From assembly GCF_001579805.1 (NCBI RefSeq), contig NZ_CP014546.1, forward strand, positions 1,426,001 through 1,490,000: a DNA stretch of 64,000 bases, in the 5' to 3' direction. Source of the DNA: Pseudomonas azotoformans. Its GTDB lineage: Bacteria; Pseudomonadota; Gammaproteobacteria; Pseudomonadales; Pseudomonadaceae. The notes beneath the pieces are model-generated. The model had not been told where the DNA came from, made no database searches, and saw only the letters and a list, made by a program, of their open reading frames with translations. Of the stretch, positions 29,289-40,355 are shown piece by piece. Positions within the stretch are counted from its first letter, which is position 1. Each line of letters starts with the position of its first letter. Position numbers and translations under genes: made by a program.

Positions 29289-30769
29289 GGCTGGGTCCCA
29301 GAGCGTTCCAGACGCTCAACGCGCAGACCATCTTCCGTCTGGCTGACAGCGATCCGAACCTTGTCGCCCGTTTTAAGATCCTTCATCAGAGCTGGAGCGG
29401 CGAGAGGGAAAGTCATCGTCATGCCTGACATACCCAATGTTCTGAAGGGACCGTGGGCGAGCGTGACTTCTTTGTCGTTGATCTCAACGATCTGACCATC
29501 GGCCTCATGCAAAGCGCCTGCGGTTACAGTAGATGGCGAAACGTCCAGTGAGCTTGCGACAACGCCCTTGAGACTGGCCTCCGAGTCGAGAAGGAACTGG
29601 CCAGAAGTCACCACTTTTTGCCCCTCTTCCAAGCCTTTCAATATCAGAGTTTTGCCATCGTTATCTTGGCCTAACTGCACCTCCACCGGGCGATATCGAC
29701 CAGCGTCTTCAGAGAGCATGACCAACGTACGTCGACCGGTACGAATGACGGCCTCGCTCGGCACCCACAAAACACTTTGCTCCGTCGAACGATTGAGACT
29801 TACCTGCGCGGTCAAACCTGGCCTGAGTCGGCCATCCGGATTGGGTAACTCAACTCGAACGCGAAGTGTGCGACTGTCCGAACTGGTTTCCGGAAGAATC
29901 GCACTGACGACGCCCTTGAGCACAACTCCAGGGAGCGCGGACAAACGCGCTTCGGCTGCTTGCCCTACAACGATTGACCCAGCCTCCGACTCTGGTACCG
30001 CCACGGCCAGCCAGACACTGCTCAAACCATTAACACGCGCGAGCGTCTCGCCTGCGGCCACCGTCATACCTTCACGCACACTCAGCTCTTGAAGCACACC
30101 ACCAATAGGGCTGGTCAGAGTCAGGTTCGGTTGAACTTTGCCACTGCGCTCAACTTGAGCAATTAACTTAGTTGGCATTCCGGTGAGCCTCAATCGCTGG
30201 CGGGCCGCTGTCAGCAAGTCAGCATCGCCACTACGCTTGAGGGCGAGAAATTCCTCTTGAGCAGCTGCCCAATCCGGCACCAAGATATCTGCCAAGGCGG
30301 CATTCACTTTCAGCACATCACCAGGTGCATGGGCGTACACGCGCTCGACAAAACCCGCCGTACGGGCCTGAATGACTGCAACGTCCCGTTCGTTGAAGGC
30401 CAGAACACCTACCACGTTCAGTGTCGAGGCAAATACCCCTCGACTGACACTAGCCAGTCGCACACCAAGGTTCTGAGTCAGGCTTGGATCAATTCGAATG
30501 CCGCCGCTGTCCCCCTTGGTATCTGCGTATTGGGGGATCATCTGCATATCCATGAAGGGTGACTTACCCGGTTTATCGAATTTCTGTTGTGGGTACATGG
30601 GGTCATACCAATACAGAACCTTTCGATCAGGAGAGGCTTTGGCTTCCTGATCCGGCTCGACACCAGCTACTTCGCTCATTCGCGGTTGGGCTAACCAGTA
30701 ACCTCCGGCAACACCCAAGGCAATCGAGATGCCGACAACTAAAGTCCCTTTCCATACTTTGAAATTCAT
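29285..30769 (-). CDS. cusB: CusB-type periplasmic adaptor with fused CusF-like metallochaperone domain
   Basis: A 494-residue membrane-fusion protein linking CusA to the outer-membrane channel. One N-terminal TM/signal helix (about 9-27) is followed by the [20 protein letters not shown] motif typical of CusB, the lipoyl/barrel core and a hairpin. After about residue 420 comes an additional CusF-like OB domain with the metal-binding set [11 protein letters not shown]. In E. coli CusF is a separate protein; here it is a C-terminal fusion. It overlaps both cusC and cusA by 4 bases. Confidence 0.92.
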   Translation of the reverse strand: MNFKVWKGTLVVGISIALGVAGGYWLAQPRMSEVAGVEPDQEAKASPDRKVLYWYDPMYPQQKFDKPGKSPFMDMQMIPQYADTKGDSGGIRIDPSLTQNLGVRLASVSRGVFASTLNVVGVLAFNERDVAVIQARTAGFVERVYAHAPGDVLKVNAALADILVPDWAAAQEEFLALKRSGDADLLTAARQRLRLTGMPTKLIAQVERSGKVQPNLTLTSPIGGVLQELSVREGMTVAAGETLARVNGLSSVWLAVAVPESEAGSIVVGQAAEARLSALPGVVLKGVVSAILPETSSDSRTLRVRVELPNPDGRLRPGLTAQVSLNRSTEQSVLWVPSEAVIRTGRRTLVMLSEDAGRYRPVEVQLGQDNDGKTLILKGLEEGQKVVTSGQFLLDSEASLKGVVASSLDVSPSTVTAGALHEADGQIVEINDKEVTLAHGPFRTLGMSGMTMTFPLAAPALMKDLKTGDKVRIAVSQTEDGLRVERLERSGTQP

Positions 30770-32022
30770 TGAGCGGGCTCCCCGTAAGAGAAATACAGGC
30801 GAGCGCTGGTGAGAGCACGTTGCTCTTCAACGTCAATCTGCTTGAGACGGGCTTCGATGAGTTCGCGTCGGGCGGCCACAACCGAGTTCAAATCACCTTT
30901 GCCGGAACGGTAGCTAGCCATGGTGAGTTCAACCTTTTCTTTAGCCAGCGGCAACAAGCTTTCCTGATTACGGTTGACTGCACGATTGAGTCGCTCGTAG
31001 TCGGCCAACTCATCCTCCAGTTGCTGGGTATGCTCGCGCGACAGAGCTTCCCGCTCAGCCTCAAGCTGGTTGAGTTCGGCGTGCTTTGCCGCAATTTTGG
31101 GGTTTTGCCGAGAGTCAGGAAACAGCGGGAGATCCCATGAAAACTGGACGCTAACCATGTCACCGAATTGTTTGCCTCGATGCTGATAGTCGAATTCCCA
31201 GCTCCAGTCAGATTGCTTTTCCGCCTCAGCTTCACGGATCTTGGCTTGTGCTTCACGGGTCATCGGCACATACGCCGCCAATTCAGGGTGATGTTGCAGC
31301 TTATGGGAGTATCCAGAGGTTTCAATGGGCCAATCAGGCAAGCTGCCCGCCGGTTTGTCATTGGCAGCTGGGCCAATCCAGCGCTTGAGGGCCGCCCGGG
31401 CCTGTGCACGTTGGCGAACTAAATCATCCTGCTGCTCCGCCAGTTGGGCAGCTTCCTGTTTAGGTGTCACCGCATCGGCGGGTTGGGCGCGGCCACCCGC
31501 AATCTGAGATCTGACGGTATCGGTCAGAAGACGGTTTTCTTTGTAGAAGTCCTGGAACATCGCATCTTTACGCTCAACCGAGTAGCTACTGATCCAGGCC
31601 AATGCCGTGGACTGTCGGACGTTCAGACGCGCCACTCGACGCTCAGCGGACGCTCGATCAACAGCCGCATCCGCGACCTCGATACGTGCTTTGCGCTTAT
31701 CGCTGTTGGGCATCTCCTGTCTGACCCCGACCATTTGCATGGTCATGAAGTCCTGGTCGATGCTCCATCTGTCGGCACCACCAATGGGGTAGTTCTGCAC
31801 GCCCAGCAGTAGCTTGGGATCGGGTAGTTCGCCAGCGGGAATGGCCGCACTGGTGGCTGCTTGAATTTTGGCGTCTTGTGCGGTCAACGACGGTGCATTG
31901 TTTTCGGCCAGCCGCAGCGCTTCATCGAGTGTCAATGCACCAGCAAGGCTCGGCAATGCCAGTACGCTTGCCGCCAGGCCGGCCACGAGGGACCAACCTG
32001 TGCAAAAGCAGTTGGAGTTCAT
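30766..32022 (-). CDS. cusC: TolC-family outer-membrane channel of the Cus system
   Basis: A 418-residue outer-membrane efflux protein. The signal peptide (hydrophobic run WSLVAGLAASVLALPSLAGA) leads into LTLDEALRLAENNAPSL, the usual start of the TolC helical barrel, and long coiled helices follow. ATG 32022 has AGGA at good spacing; a GTG 6 bases upstream is too close to it. First gene of cusCBA. No lipobox is seen, unlike E. coli CusC. Confidence 0.9.
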   Translation of the reverse strand: MNSNCFCTGWSLVAGLAASVLALPSLAGALTLDEALRLAENNAPSLTAQDAKIQAATSAAIPAGELPDPKLLLGVQNYPIGGADRWSIDQDFMTMQMVGVRQEMPNSDKRKARIEVADAAVDRASAERRVARLNVRQSTALAWISSYSVERKDAMFQDFYKENRLLTDTVRSQIAGGRAQPADAVTPKQEAAQLAEQQDDLVRQRAQARAALKRWIGPAANDKPAGSLPDWPIETSGYSHKLQHHPELAAYVPMTREAQAKIREAEAEKQSDWSWEFDYQHRGKQFGDMVSVQFSWDLPLFPDSRQNPKIAAKHAELNQLEAEREALSREHTQQLEDELADYERLNRAVNRNQESLLPLAKEKVELTMASYRSGKGDLNSVVAARRELIEARLKQIDVEEQRALTSARLYFSYGEPAQ

Positions 32023-32121
32023 GTTCACGATTCCTGTGATGATCCACCGCGCGCTTCATAAGACATGCGCGCAGATATGCCATCCCGCTAACGCGGAATG
32101 AGGCTCAGTGTGGTACAGGAA

Positions 32122-32463
32122 TCAAGTACGGGGCGGTCGCCATAACCCAGAAGGGGTTTGTACGAGTGGGAAATGGCTGGAGAAGGGCGGAACGATTGGA
32201 CTGGACAAGGTAATAGGAGGCTTGATGATCGAGACTTGCAGCATGCCGCCCGTTTTGCATTCCTGGCCCGACTTACAAGGTTTGCCATGCTCAGCGGTAC
32301 TTTTCATGTCGTGGCAGCAGTCTTGACCCATACCATCCATCATCGCTATACCCATGGTTTTCATCGGGCATGGTTCAGTCGATGCTTGAACACCCGCCAT
32401 CCCGCTAAGGGGAAGCGCCAAGCTAATTAGGAAAATCAGGCAAAACCGCACATAGCGTTTCAT
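32122..32463 (-). CDS. small secreted Cys/Met-rich protein of the copper cluster
   Basis: A 113-residue protein with a signal peptide (residues 1-22, cut near MAG) and a metal-binding-like stretch with several Cys, His and Met: EPCPMKTMGIAMMDGMGQDC, CHDMK, GKPCKSGQEC. The C-terminal half is Pro-rich without a known motif. Similar small proteins precede cusCBA in other pseudomonads. A role in periplasmic copper binding or sensing is inferred. Confidence 0.65.
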   Translation of the reverse strand: MKRYVRFCLIFLISLALPLSGMAGVQASTEPCPMKTMGIAMMDGMGQDCCHDMKSTAEHGKPCKSGQECKTGGMLQVSIIKPPITLSSPIVPPFSSHFPLVQTPSGLWRPPRT

Positions 32464-32537
32464 GGGCTAAAGTGTAGACGGTGCAAATGGCCCTTACAAT
32501 TCACCCTTAAGACTCCTGTATTGGCTGTTACCAACGT

Positions 32538-33476
32538 CTATGCTGCGCTCATTTCCATGACAGGGCTTAAAGTACCTAACCATGCGACAAGACAGATAAT
32601 GATGACCGCCATTGAAAACTCAAGTTTCATGCTACGGCGCAAGGCATTCACCGCGACAGCGTATTCGCCATTGCGAACTGATCGCTCCAATAAGGGGCTT
32701 AGATGAAAACGGTTAAGCGTGGCTAATACGATCATCCCTGCAAACAGCAGGATTTTCAAAAATAGTAACTGGCCATAAGTGCTGAGCATCACCTCATCGA
32801 GGCTCGGTCCTACGATAAATAGGTAATTCACCACGCCCGTTATACTGATGATTACTACAATCACCGCGCCGGCCGATTCAAACCCTGTCAGTACCCGAGC
32901 AAGAACTCGTACTTCCTGATCACCTTTCAGCGATTTTAAACGCAGCAGCAGTGCAAATGCTGCCAACGCACCCAACCAACCGCCTGCGGCCAAGAGATGG
33001 AAGATGTCGCTAGTAAAATGCCAGTAACGACGGCTCCCTTCGTCCATCGCACCATGCCCTGTCCATGCCAGCGTCGCAAGCGCAATGGCGCCACATACAG
33101 TGACAATCCAAAGACTGAGTGTCGGAAAGCGCTTACTCAGAGCAACGCCGAGAACAGCCGTCAGCAACGCCACTATCCGGACCATCCAGGTCAAACCGAC
33201 GTCAGTCCCCATGAGAACCATTTGAAAAATATGGTGATGTAGCTCCATGAAGCCCGACACACCACTCATAGCTTTTGCAAGCAACAACATGGCTGCTAGA
33301 GACAGAGCTACACCTAAAACAGATGTACTGTAAAGAAGCGACTCAAAATTTAAAACCGCTCCCGATACTCTCTCTTTTCCCCTCAGGCTATAAAGACCAA
33401 ATATTGCCAGTCCAAATAACAGCATCAGATCAAAATATAGAGCAAAGCGAACAGCTATATTTATTGAGTCGCTCAT
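32538..33476 (-). CDS. copD: copper resistance protein CopD
   Basis: A 312-residue inner-membrane protein with about eight TM helices and conserved His residues in helices ([37 protein letters not shown]), as in CopD/PcoD. It is thought to move copper across the inner membrane together with CopC. It starts 3 bases after copC ends. CopA and CopB are encoded separately about 9 kb away on the other strand, so the classic copABCD operon is split here. Confidence 0.9.
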   Translation of the reverse strand: MSDSINIAVRFALYFDLMLLFGLAIFGLYSLRGKERVSGAVLNFESLLYSTSVLGVALSLAAMLLLAKAMSGVSGFMELHHHIFQMVLMGTDVGLTWMVRIVALLTAVLGVALSKRFPTLSLWIVTVCGAIALATLAWTGHGAMDEGSRRYWHFTSDIFHLLAAGGWLGALAAFALLLRLKSLKGDQEVRVLARVLTGFESAGAVIVVIISITGVVNYLFIVGPSLDEVMLSTYGQLLFLKILLFAGMIVLATLNRFHLSPLLERSVRNGEYAVAVNALRRSMKLEFSMAVIIICLVAWLGTLSPVMEMSAA

Positions 33477-33479
33477 GAA

Positions 33480-33863
33480 TCATTTCACTTTGAAAGAAAA
33501 ATTGCCGGTGATTGGATGAGTGTCAGACGAGACGGCACGCCACTCAACTTTATAAGTACCTGTGGTCAATGGCGATGCAGGCGTAATAACCATTGTCTTA
33601 GGATCTCCACCGCCTGCAACGGCTGCTTTAACGCCCATTGGGGAGTTAGGCATGCCAGGCATATCGGTCATGATCAGCTTAGCACCGGAAAACTGAGTCG
33701 TTAGATTCTCAGAAAATTGCAGTTCAATTTTCGCAGGAGCAGCAACATCCGACCCTTCTGCTGGAGTAGAAGAAAGCAGCTTTGGATGTGCCTGAGCAAC
33801 TGCACTCAAAAGCAAACCCGCTGTCAGTGCTACAGCTACGGTGGTGGTTTTAAGGAATGACAT
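33480..33863 (-). CDS. copC: periplasmic copper-binding protein CopC
   Basis: A 127-residue protein with a signal peptide cut after AVAQA, giving an N-terminal His (HPKLLSSTPAEG) that is part of the Cu(II) site, together with downstream His in SSDTHPITGNF. A short Met patch (MTDMPGMPNSPM) matches the Cu(I) site. CopC carries copper in the periplasm and hands it to CopD. A CopR-type box lies about 195 bp upstream. Confidence 0.93.
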   Translation of the reverse strand: MSFLKTTTVAVALTAGLLLSAVAQAHPKLLSSTPAEGSDVAAPAKIELQFSENLTTQFSGAKLIMTDMPGMPNSPMGVKAAVAGGGDPKTMVITPASPLTTGTYKVEWRAVSSDTHPITGNFSFKVK

Positions 33864-34057
33864 GCAAGACTCCTCACAGCAAAAGCTGTTGATTCTAGGT
33901 TTTTGATGAGTATCTAGTTATTACTTTTACGCTTATTAAAAACACTGGCGAGCTACCTAGCAAATTCCGTGTTCTACGGCGGCCTGGACAGGAATAATCA
34001 CAAGAATTCCAACGTCACAGCGCAAGTACACGATGCCACACGAACGCAAACTATTCG

Positions 34058-34073
34058 ATTACATTTCAGTCAG
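34058..34073 (-). promoter_or_regulatory. cop box before copCD
   Basis: CTGACTGAAATGTAAT on the minus strand matches the CTGACA-N4-TGTAAT pattern seen before several copper genes here. It lies in the 339-bp gap between copS and copC, upstream of copCD. I see no gene in that gap. Confidence 0.7.
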
Positions 34074-34202
34074 CTTGGACCTGCTTTGGGACGCTGAATT
34101 TCTTGAAAAAATGGTTAAAACTGGCTTCCGTTTTGCGACGTTCACACTGTGATAACCGTTCGCAAGACCACATAGCTGCTCGGGTGTATATGGTGTCGTT
34201 GA

Positions 34203-35591
34203 TTAGGCATTTTCTGCACTCGCACATGGGAGCTGTATATGAAAGGCTGTTTTTCCATCTGACGACGTGCACCATATCTTGCCGCCATGCGACTCGATAA
34301 TGGATCGAGTGATTGATAAGCCTAGCCCCGCATTACTTGGGTTTCCTTCTCTACGAGCGGGGTCCACTCGATAAAATCGATCAAACAGTTTTTCAAGGTG
34401 CTCAGGAGCGATAGGTTCTCCAGGGTTTTCCACGGAGACAGAGATTGACGTCCCTTCCTGCCTTATATTGACGCTGATACATTTCCCTGCGGAGGTGTAC
34501 CGGAGGGCATTCGAGAGCAGATTAGAGATAGCCCTGTCGAGCATAAGAACGTCACCTCGGACGCTGCCCCTCCCTGTCACCTTAAGGTCGATGCCTTGCT
34601 CATCAGCCAACAAGCGGTAGTACTCGAGTAATTTTTCTACTAGCGCTACCAAGTCTATCGGTTTGTTTTCATGAGAAATCAGACCATTGTCAGATTTCGC
34701 TAGAAAAAGCATGTCATCAATCATCCGGCCCATACGCTTCAGGTCATCAAGATTCGAGTACAAGTTGTCTTCGTAGTCCTCAATATTCCTTTTTCTAGAT
34801 AAAACCACTTCGGTGTGAGTCATCAAATTGCTGACAGGTGTTCGTAGTTCGTGAGCAATGTCCGCAGAGAAGTTTGATAAGCGAACAAATGCATCGTCAA
34901 GTCTAGATAACATTGCATTGAAAGAAAGCACCATCTGCTGAAGCTCTTTAGGAACGGCCGCTAAAGGAATCCGTTCTTTGAGCGATTTAGCAGACATTGA
35001 CGCAGCGACTTGAGTAACCTGGCGAATAGGCCTTAGTCCACTGCTCGCGACCATCCAGCCCAGCGCCGCACTGACCAGCGCGCTTATAAACAACCCTATC
35101 AAAAACCAGCGTTCAAGCGTCTCAAAGAACGCCATATGTTGCGTAACGTCAAAGATCAACAGTACGGTCAGCGGTTTTTCTTGTCCCGTCACAATCGCTT
35201 GCGCCGTTATTCCCCGGAACGTTTGCTCATCATCCCGCCACTCCCAAACATTGTTGTTTGAAGTCGTACGAAAGCCTTCCGGAATATCGATTGGACCTGG
35301 ATCAGCAAAAAGGGTCTTGCCCTGACCATCGAAGATCAGGGCTGTCAAATCTCGGTGAGCACCCAGCAGCGCCTCCAACTCAGGCTTAACATCACTGAAC
35401 TGGTCAATGCTACTCAATCCCGTCAAAATTCTTTGGGTCGAGTGTAGCTTCTCGTTCAGCGCCTGCTGATCTAGCATTTTGAAATGATGCCGGCTAAGGC
35501 TGTTAAAACTGAGTCCAGCGACGGTGAGCACCGCCGTTACAGCTAGCATGAACATCAGGCTCATGCGGGTAGTCAGAGACATTCGATTCAT
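34203..35591 (-). CDS. copS: copper-responsive sensor histidine kinase CopS/CusS
   Basis: A 462-residue heavy-metal sensor kinase: TM1 (about 12-32), periplasmic sensing domain, TM2 (about 163-186), HAMP, the H-box [11 protein letters not shown] and a C-terminal ATPase domain with an N-box ([11 protein letters not shown]) and a GLGLSI G-box. It senses periplasmic copper and phosphorylates CopR. Its start overlaps the copR stop by 4 bases. Confidence 0.92.
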   Translation of the reverse strand: MNRMSLTTRMSLMFMLAVTAVLTVAGLSFNSLSRHHFKMLDQQALNEKLHSTQRILTGLSSIDQFSDVKPELEALLGAHRDLTALIFDGQGKTLFADPGPIDIPEGFRTTSNNNVWEWRDDEQTFRGITAQAIVTGQEKPLTVLLIFDVTQHMAFFETLERWFLIGLFISALVSAALGWMVASSGLRPIRQVTQVAASMSAKSLKERIPLAAVPKELQQMVLSFNAMLSRLDDAFVRLSNFSADIAHELRTPVSNLMTHTEVVLSRKRNIEDYEDNLYSNLDDLKRMGRMIDDMLFLAKSDNGLISHENKPIDLVALVEKLLEYYRLLADEQGIDLKVTGRGSVRGDVLMLDRAISNLLSNALRYTSAGKCISVNIRQEGTSISVSVENPGEPIAPEHLEKLFDRFYRVDPARREGNPSNAGLGLSITRSIIESHGGKIWCTSSDGKTAFHIQLPCASAENA

Positions 35592-36283
35592 TCCAGCCCC
35601 GTCCCAGAATCCGGCGCATCTAGCATGTAGCCCATGCCTCGGGAGGTGTGGATAAGCTTGACCTCAAAATCATCATCAATCTTTGCTCTGAGCCGCCTTA
35701 CGGCGACCTCGATGACGTTAGTATCGCTGTCGAAGTTCATGTCCCACACCTGGGAAGCGATAAGCGACTTAGGCAGCACCTCACCTCGACGACGGAGCAG
35801 CAATTCGAGTAACGCAAACTCTTTGGCCGTGAGATCTATACGTTTGCCTCCACGGACAACCCTGCGCTTGAGCAGGTCAACCTCAAGATCAGCCAATTTC
35901 ATATGAGTTTGGGAGGGGGCTGTACTCCCTCTTCGCAGCAGCGTTCTGACGCGGGCCAGCAATTCAGAAAAAGCGAAGGGTTTTATGAGGTAATCGTCTG
36001 CCCCCAGCTCAAGTCCTTTGACGCGATCCTCGACGCGGTCTCGCGCCGTGAGAAAAAGCACGGGGACATTTTTTCCGGATGCCCGCACCTTCTGAAGTAC
36101 TTCCCATCCGTCCAGCCCAGGCATCATCACATCGAGAATCAGCAGGTCATAAGCCTCGCTCAACGCGTGTTGAAGCGCCTCCTTACCATTGGTAAAGCGA
36201 TCAACATTGAACCCTGCCTCAGCAAGACCTTGCTGCAAATAAATGCCTATTTTGGGTTCGTCTTCCGCAACCAGAAGTCTCAT
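35588..36283 (-). CDS. copR: copper response regulator CopR/CusR
   Basis: A 231-residue OmpR-type regulator. The receiver domain has the acidic pocket (VAEDEP), phospho-Asp in LILDVMMPG and Lys in LIKPF. The winged-helix DNA-binding domain ends TSRGMGYML. Start 36283 ([10 protein letters not shown]) is chosen because the receiver fold begins there. It should bind the CTGACA-N4-TGTAAT boxes found across the cluster, including one in its own divergent promoter region at 36347. Confidence 0.93.
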   Translation of the reverse strand: MRLLVAEDEPKIGIYLQQGLAEAGFNVDRFTNGKEALQHALSEAYDLLILDVMMPGLDGWEVLQKVRASGKNVPVLFLTARDRVEDRVKGLELGADDYLIKPFAFSELLARVRTLLRRGSTAPSQTHMKLADLEVDLLKRRVVRGGKRIDLTAKEFALLELLLRRRGEVLPKSLIASQVWDMNFDSDTNVIEVAVRRLRAKIDDDFEVKLIHTSRGMGYMLDAPDSGTGLE

Positions 36284-36346
36284 GGGGGTGGCTCTCGAAT
36301 GATTGTGATGATGAGTCTGCAAGGAAATGCTTCTGCCAACCAGCAA

Positions 36347-36362
36347 CTGACAGAAAAGTAAT
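36347..36362 (+). promoter_or_regulatory. cop box between copR and a PtrA-like gene
   Basis: CTGACAGAAAAGTAAT lies 63 bp before the copR start and about 128 bp before the divergent small gene. It could serve both directions, giving CopR autoregulation. Confidence 0.7.
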
Positions 36363-36489
36363 ATTGGCTTCAGGTAGATGTCAGCGAGTGCTGTCTAGGG
36401 TTCGAGCATGAGTACTCCCTAGTACTCGACCGACGCCTCCGCATGAAACCTTGGGGGAGCCGGAAAACAGATTAAAAAGGAGCTTCCTC

Positions 36490-36843
36490 ATGAATCATCT
36501 AAAAATCCTTTTCTTTGTGGGTTCGATACTCATCTCAGCGTCTGCTTTGGCTGAAGGTGGCGCAGATCGGATTGCGGAGCGTATGGAAAGCCTACGCGAC
36601 AAAGCAGAAGCGACCTTGGTGCAAGCTGAAAAAGCCCCAGAGGGAGAGCGCCATGTACACATGGCCGAGCATATGAAACTGCTGGGCGAGATCATGAACC
36701 AACTCCATCAGGATCACCCAAAAGCATCAATGTCGCCTCAGGAACATCTTTCCTGGATGGAAAAGCACGACGCTATGGTTGATGACGTTTTGAACCAAAT
36801 GCAGCGCGAACACAAACTGATGCTTTCTGAGAACCATCAGTAA
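36490..36843 (+). CDS. small periplasmic protein of the PtrA-like copper-induced group
   Basis: A 117-residue protein starting after AGGAG at 36490. A signal peptide ends ASALA, followed by EGGADRIAERMESLRDKAEA, which resembles the mature N-terminus of the copper-induced PtrA proteins of Pseudomonas (EGGGDR-x-x-ERM). The rest is charged, helical and His/Met-rich (HVHMAEHMK, MSPQEHLSWMEKHDAMVDD). It is divergent from copRS, the same position as ptrA beside copRS in P. aeruginosa. A copper-binding or buffering role is inferred. Confidence 0.72.
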   Translation: MNHLKILFFVGSILISASALAEGGADRIAERMESLRDKAEATLVQAEKAPEGERHVHMAEHMKLLGEIMNQLHQDHPKASMSPQEHLSWMEKHDAMVDDVLNQMQREHKLMLSENHQ

Positions 36844-36918
36844 CCGGGTACCTCCGATGGGCTGTTTGATCCGCTCGGTTGGTACGGCGTCATATGCGCG
36901 CCGCACTACTCTTGGAAA

Positions 36919-36934
36919 CTGACAGAAATGTAGT
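36919..36934 (+). promoter_or_regulatory. cop box before the cupredoxin/P-type ATPase genes
   Basis: CTGACAGAAATGTAGT lies 73 bp before the cupredoxin start and differs at one position from the best copies in the cluster. Confidence 0.7.
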
Positions 36935-37006
36935 GTTCACGTCAGTTAGCTGGCAGCTCTATCCTTTTAGCATAGCTAGTGTTTTCAATTTGCTCTTGAG
37001 GTCATC

Positions 37007-37543
37007 ATGAAAGCTAAGCTCGTTACCCCAGTTATTGCGGCGATCACCCTATTCTTCGGTGCGACGGCCATGGCAGACGTAGGTCATGGCAAAGAGGACA
37101 TCGGCCAGCCTGGCGTCGCCTCTGCGGTGACCCGTACGGTAGATGTGGAGATGGGTGATATTTTCTTCATGCCTAAAAACATCGATGTGAAGCCTGGTGA
37201 GACTATTCGTTTTGTCCTTCGTAATAAGGGCGCACTGCTGCACGAATTCAATATCGGCCAAGCCGCCGCTCATGCGGCGCACCAAAAAGAAATGGCGAGC
37301 ATGTTCCAGAACGGAACGCTTACACCCACCGGGTCAGGGAAAATGACGGGCAGCATGGGTCACAGCATGGGAGGGATGAAGATGGTTGGAATGGAACACA
37401 ACGACCCGAACAGCATGCTGATCGAGCCAGGAGCAACAAAGGAATTGATCTGGACCTTCAACAATACAACTGGACTTCAATTTGCCTGCAACGTGCCAGG
37501 TCATTACCAATCTGGGATGGTCGGTCAATTTGACCTGAAGTGA
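37007..37543 (+). CDS. periplasmic cupredoxin-family copper protein
   Basis: A 178-residue protein with a signal peptide (cut near TAMA) and one type-1 copper domain. Likely ligands are the His in LLHEFNIG and Cys, His and Met in FACNVPGHYQSGM. A Met-rich insert (MTGSMGHSMGGMKMVGMEH) may bind extra Cu(I). It corresponds to the cupredoxin next to ptrA-copRS in P. aeruginosa. It probably buffers or carries copper in the periplasm and is controlled by the cop box upstream. Confidence 0.87.
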   Translation: MKAKLVTPVIAAITLFFGATAMADVGHGKEDIGQPGVASAVTRTVDVEMGDIFFMPKNIDVKPGETIRFVLRNKGALLHEFNIGQAAAHAAHQKEMASMFQNGTLTPTGSGKMTGSMGHSMGGMKMVGMEHNDPNSMLIEPGATKELIWTFNNTTGLQFACNVPGHYQSGMVGQFDLK

Positions 37544-37638
37544 GCCTGAACTGACCACTAAACCCGCATCTCCTCAAGAGTTGGCTACGCTCTGAGGCAG
37601 ACATCAGAGCAACTCGCTCACACACTGGGGTCTAGATC

Positions 37639-37884
37639 ATGAATAACCATCAGCATCCGGCTGGAAGCATCACCACCCCATTTTGGACGCGCAAAACAGG
37701 CGTTGTGCTGATTATGTTCATTGTGATCGGCGCCTTCTACGTGGTGCGGGAGCATTTCAGCCACGTCTATCCATACTTGCCCTATCTCATTCTGTTGATC
37801 TGTCCATTGATGCATTTTTTGGGGCATGGACATGGCGCACATGACCATGGCAATCAGGCGCAAGCCAACAAGGAAGAGAAATAG
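37639..37884 (+). CDS. DUF2933-type small membrane protein
   Basis: An 81-residue protein with two close TM helices ([15 protein letters not shown] and [15 protein letters not shown]) and a His-rich C-terminus ([12 protein letters not shown]). DUF2933 proteins are common beside copper P-type ATPases. It starts 95 bp after the cupredoxin and ends 2 bases before the ATPase start, so it is almost certainly co-expressed with the ATPase. Metal binding by the His tail is inferred. Confidence 0.78.
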   Translation: MNNHQHPAGSITTPFWTRKTGVVLIMFIVIGAFYVVREHFSHVYPYLPYLILLICPLMHFLGHGHGAHDHGNQAQANKEEK

Positions 37885-37886
37885 CT

Positions 37887-40244
37887 ATGCCCAATAAACC
37901 GAGCCACCACGATCACGGTCCTACCCACGCTGCCTCGCCCCCTGACGCTGATCTACGTGACCCGGTGTGCGGCATGACGATTACGCCTCCAAGTAAATTT
38001 GGCGAGTCTTATCAGGGACAGATTTATCAGTTTTGCAGCCAGAAATGCCAAGAAAAATTTCGGGCAGCTCCAGAGCACTACAGTGGTATTCATCCCAGCA
38101 CTGAACCCAGCATCGCGGCTACAGAACCCGCGCGCCAAGTAGCCACTGAATTTACCTGTCCGATGCACCCGGAAATAAAACAGCCAGGGCCCGGCAATTG
38201 CCCAAAATGTGGCATGACATTAGAACCTGTCATTCCGGCGCTAGATGACGATGACAAAACCGAGCTCCGTGATTTCGCGCGCCGCTTTTGGTGGTCTCTG
38301 CCTTTAACCGTGATAGTGACCGTTCTAGCCATGGCGGGCCATTCATTACAACTCTTCCATGGTTCGGTTCAAAACTGGATCGAGTTTGCTCTTGCGACAC
38401 CGGTTACCTTATGGGCAGGGTGGCCCTTTTTTGTAAGGGGCATAGCATCTGTTAGAAATCGCAGTCCAAATATGTGGACTCTGATAGGTTTGGGTACTTC
38501 CGCAGCTTATCTTTACAGCGTCGCAGCAACCCTCTTTCCCCAAAGTTTTCCCACCACCTTCATGCAAGATGGACGCATCGGCGTTTACTTCGAAGCCGCT
38601 GCGGTCATCATCTCGCTCACCTTGCTTGGGCAGATTCTTGAGCTAAAAGCACGGTCACAAACCTCCGCAGCAATTAAGTCCCTTCTAGGCCTATCTCCCA
38701 AAACTGCACGCAAGATCAACGCCGATGGTCAGGAGGAAGACATTCCTCTTACCCATGTTCACTTGGGCGACCATTTGCGGGTCAGACCTGGTGAAAAGGT
38801 GCCAGTTGATGGCTCTGTGCTCGAGGGAGAAAGTGCGGTGGATGAGTCCATGCTCACTGGTGAGCCTGTGCCGGTAATGAAAAGACCAGGGGATAGTTTG
38901 ATCGGCGCCACGCTTAATACTCACGGGAGCTTGGTGATGGAGGCGCAAAAGGTCGGCGCCGACACCATGCTGTCGCAGATAGTGCAAATGGTCGCTCTAG
39001 CCCAACGCTCCAAAGCGCCAATGCAAAGAATGGCCGACTCGATCGCCGGCTACTTTGTGATGGGGGTTATCGCGATTGCGTTGCTGACATTCTTAGGCTG
39101 GGGACTATTCGGCCCGGAACCCAGCTGGGTCTTCGGCCTGATCAACGCTGTCGCCGTACTTATCATCGCTTGCCCCTGTGCACTTGGTCTCGCAACGCCC
39201 ATGTCGATCATGGTTTCGACGGGTAAAGCCGCCAGTATGGGTGTGCTATTCAGGGACGCCAGTGCTATTGAAAACCTTTGCAAGATCGACACGCTGATTG
39301 TCGATAAAACGGGGACCCTGACAGAGGGACGGCCGGTATTTCACAGTGTGGAGGCCACACCAGATTTCAACCCACACGATGTTCTTCAACTGGCCGCTAG
39401 CCTTGATCAAGGCAGCGAACATCCTTTGGCGCGCGCCATCGTCGACCATGCCCGAACTGAAAATATCGTGCTCACCAAGCCTGAATCGTTTGAGTCCGGG
39501 TCTGGGATTGGAGTCAGTGGCCTCGTTGATGGCAAGAAGGTACAGCTGGGCAACACAGCACTGATGGACGCTGCCGGTGTAAGCACTAAGGTCTTACAGT
39601 ACCGTGCAGAGTTGTTGCGCCTTGAAGGCATCAGCATCATCTATCTAGCAGTTGACGGGGTTCTGGCAGGATTACTGGCGGTCTCAGATCCGATAAAACC
39701 GACCTCCAAAGAAGCAGTCACCAAGCTTAAAGCTGATAACGTAAAAATCATCATGGCCACCGGAGACGGGCTCACCACCGCACGTGCTGTCGCCAAGGAG
39801 ATGGGTATTGAAGAGGTTCATGGAGAAGTTAAACCTCAGGACAAAGAGCGCCTGGTGGCGGACCTCCAGCGATACGGTCGAAAGGTTGCCATGGCCGGCG
39901 ACGGTATCAACGACGCACCGGCCTTGGCGCGTGCAGATGTGGGCATTGCCATGGGTACAGGGACTGATGTCGCGATGAATAGCGCGCAGCTCACGCTGGT
40001 AAAAGGCGACCTGATGGGGATTCTACGGGCACGGGCACTTTCGGTTGCGACAGTAAAAAACATGCGGCAAAACTTGGGTTTCGCCTTCCTTTACAACTCA
40101 ATGGGTATTCCCTTGGCCGCAGGCCTACTCTATCCGCTGACGGGGCACCTTCTGTCGCCAATGATCGCTGCGTTAGCCATGAGCGTCAGTTCTGCGTCTG
40201 TAGTTTTCAATGCTTTGAGACTGAGGAATACCCATATAGCTTGA
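37887..40244 (+). CDS. copper-exporting P1B-type ATPase with YHS and heavy-metal-binding N-terminus
   Basis: A 785-residue pump. Instead of HMA domains the N-terminus carries a YHS domain (DPVCGM at 25-30; CSQKC at 50-54) and a zinc-ribbon-like metal site (CPMHPE at 91-96 and CPKCGM at 105-110). Then follow eight TM helices with the ion-site motif [10 protein letters not shown], the actuator TGEP, the phosphorylation motif DKTGTLTEG and [10 protein letters not shown]. It exports Cu(I) from the cytoplasm. The neighbours DUF2933 and CopZ support copper specificity; it is not the housekeeping CopA type with HMA repeats. Confidence 0.92.
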   Translation: MPNKPSHHDHGPTHAASPPDADLRDPVCGMTITPPSKFGESYQGQIYQFCSQKCQEKFRAAPEHYSGIHPSTEPSIAATEPARQVATEFTCPMHPEIKQPGPGNCPKCGMTLEPVIPALDDDDKTELRDFARRFWWSLPLTVIVTVLAMAGHSLQLFHGSVQNWIEFALATPVTLWAGWPFFVRGIASVRNRSPNMWTLIGLGTSAAYLYSVAATLFPQSFPTTFMQDGRIGVYFEAAAVIISLTLLGQILELKARSQTSAAIKSLLGLSPKTARKINADGQEEDIPLTHVHLGDHLRVRPGEKVPVDGSVLEGESAVDESMLTGEPVPVMKRPGDSLIGATLNTHGSLVMEAQKVGADTMLSQIVQMVALAQRSKAPMQRMADSIAGYFVMGVIAIALLTFLGWGLFGPEPSWVFGLINAVAVLIIACPCALGLATPMSIMVSTGKAASMGVLFRDASAIENLCKIDTLIVDKTGTLTEGRPVFHSVEATPDFNPHDVLQLAASLDQGSEHPLARAIVDHARTENIVLTKPESFESGSGIGVSGLVDGKKVQLGNTALMDAAGVSTKVLQYRAELLRLEGISIIYLAVDGVLAGLLAVSDPIKPTSKEAVTKLKADNVKIIMATGDGLTTARAVAKEMGIEEVHGEVKPQDKERLVADLQRYGRKVAMAGDGINDAPALARADVGIAMGTGTDVAMNSAQLTLVKGDLMGILRARALSVATVKNMRQNLGFAFLYNSMGIPLAAGLLYPLTGHLLSPMIAALAMSVSSASVVFNALRLRNTHIA

Positions 40245-40355
40245 GCGAAACCGTTGCTCGCACCCCACAAAACATAACTCTTGACCTTACCGCGGTGTCA
40301 ACGTTGATGCTGTCATCGCGGTGAAAAGAGACCGCTCAGCACAAGAGGAATAACC

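Noticed and set aside
34066..34275. 69-codon minus-strand frame before copC
   Set aside because: Overlaps the copS 3' end and the cop box; no signal peptide or motif.
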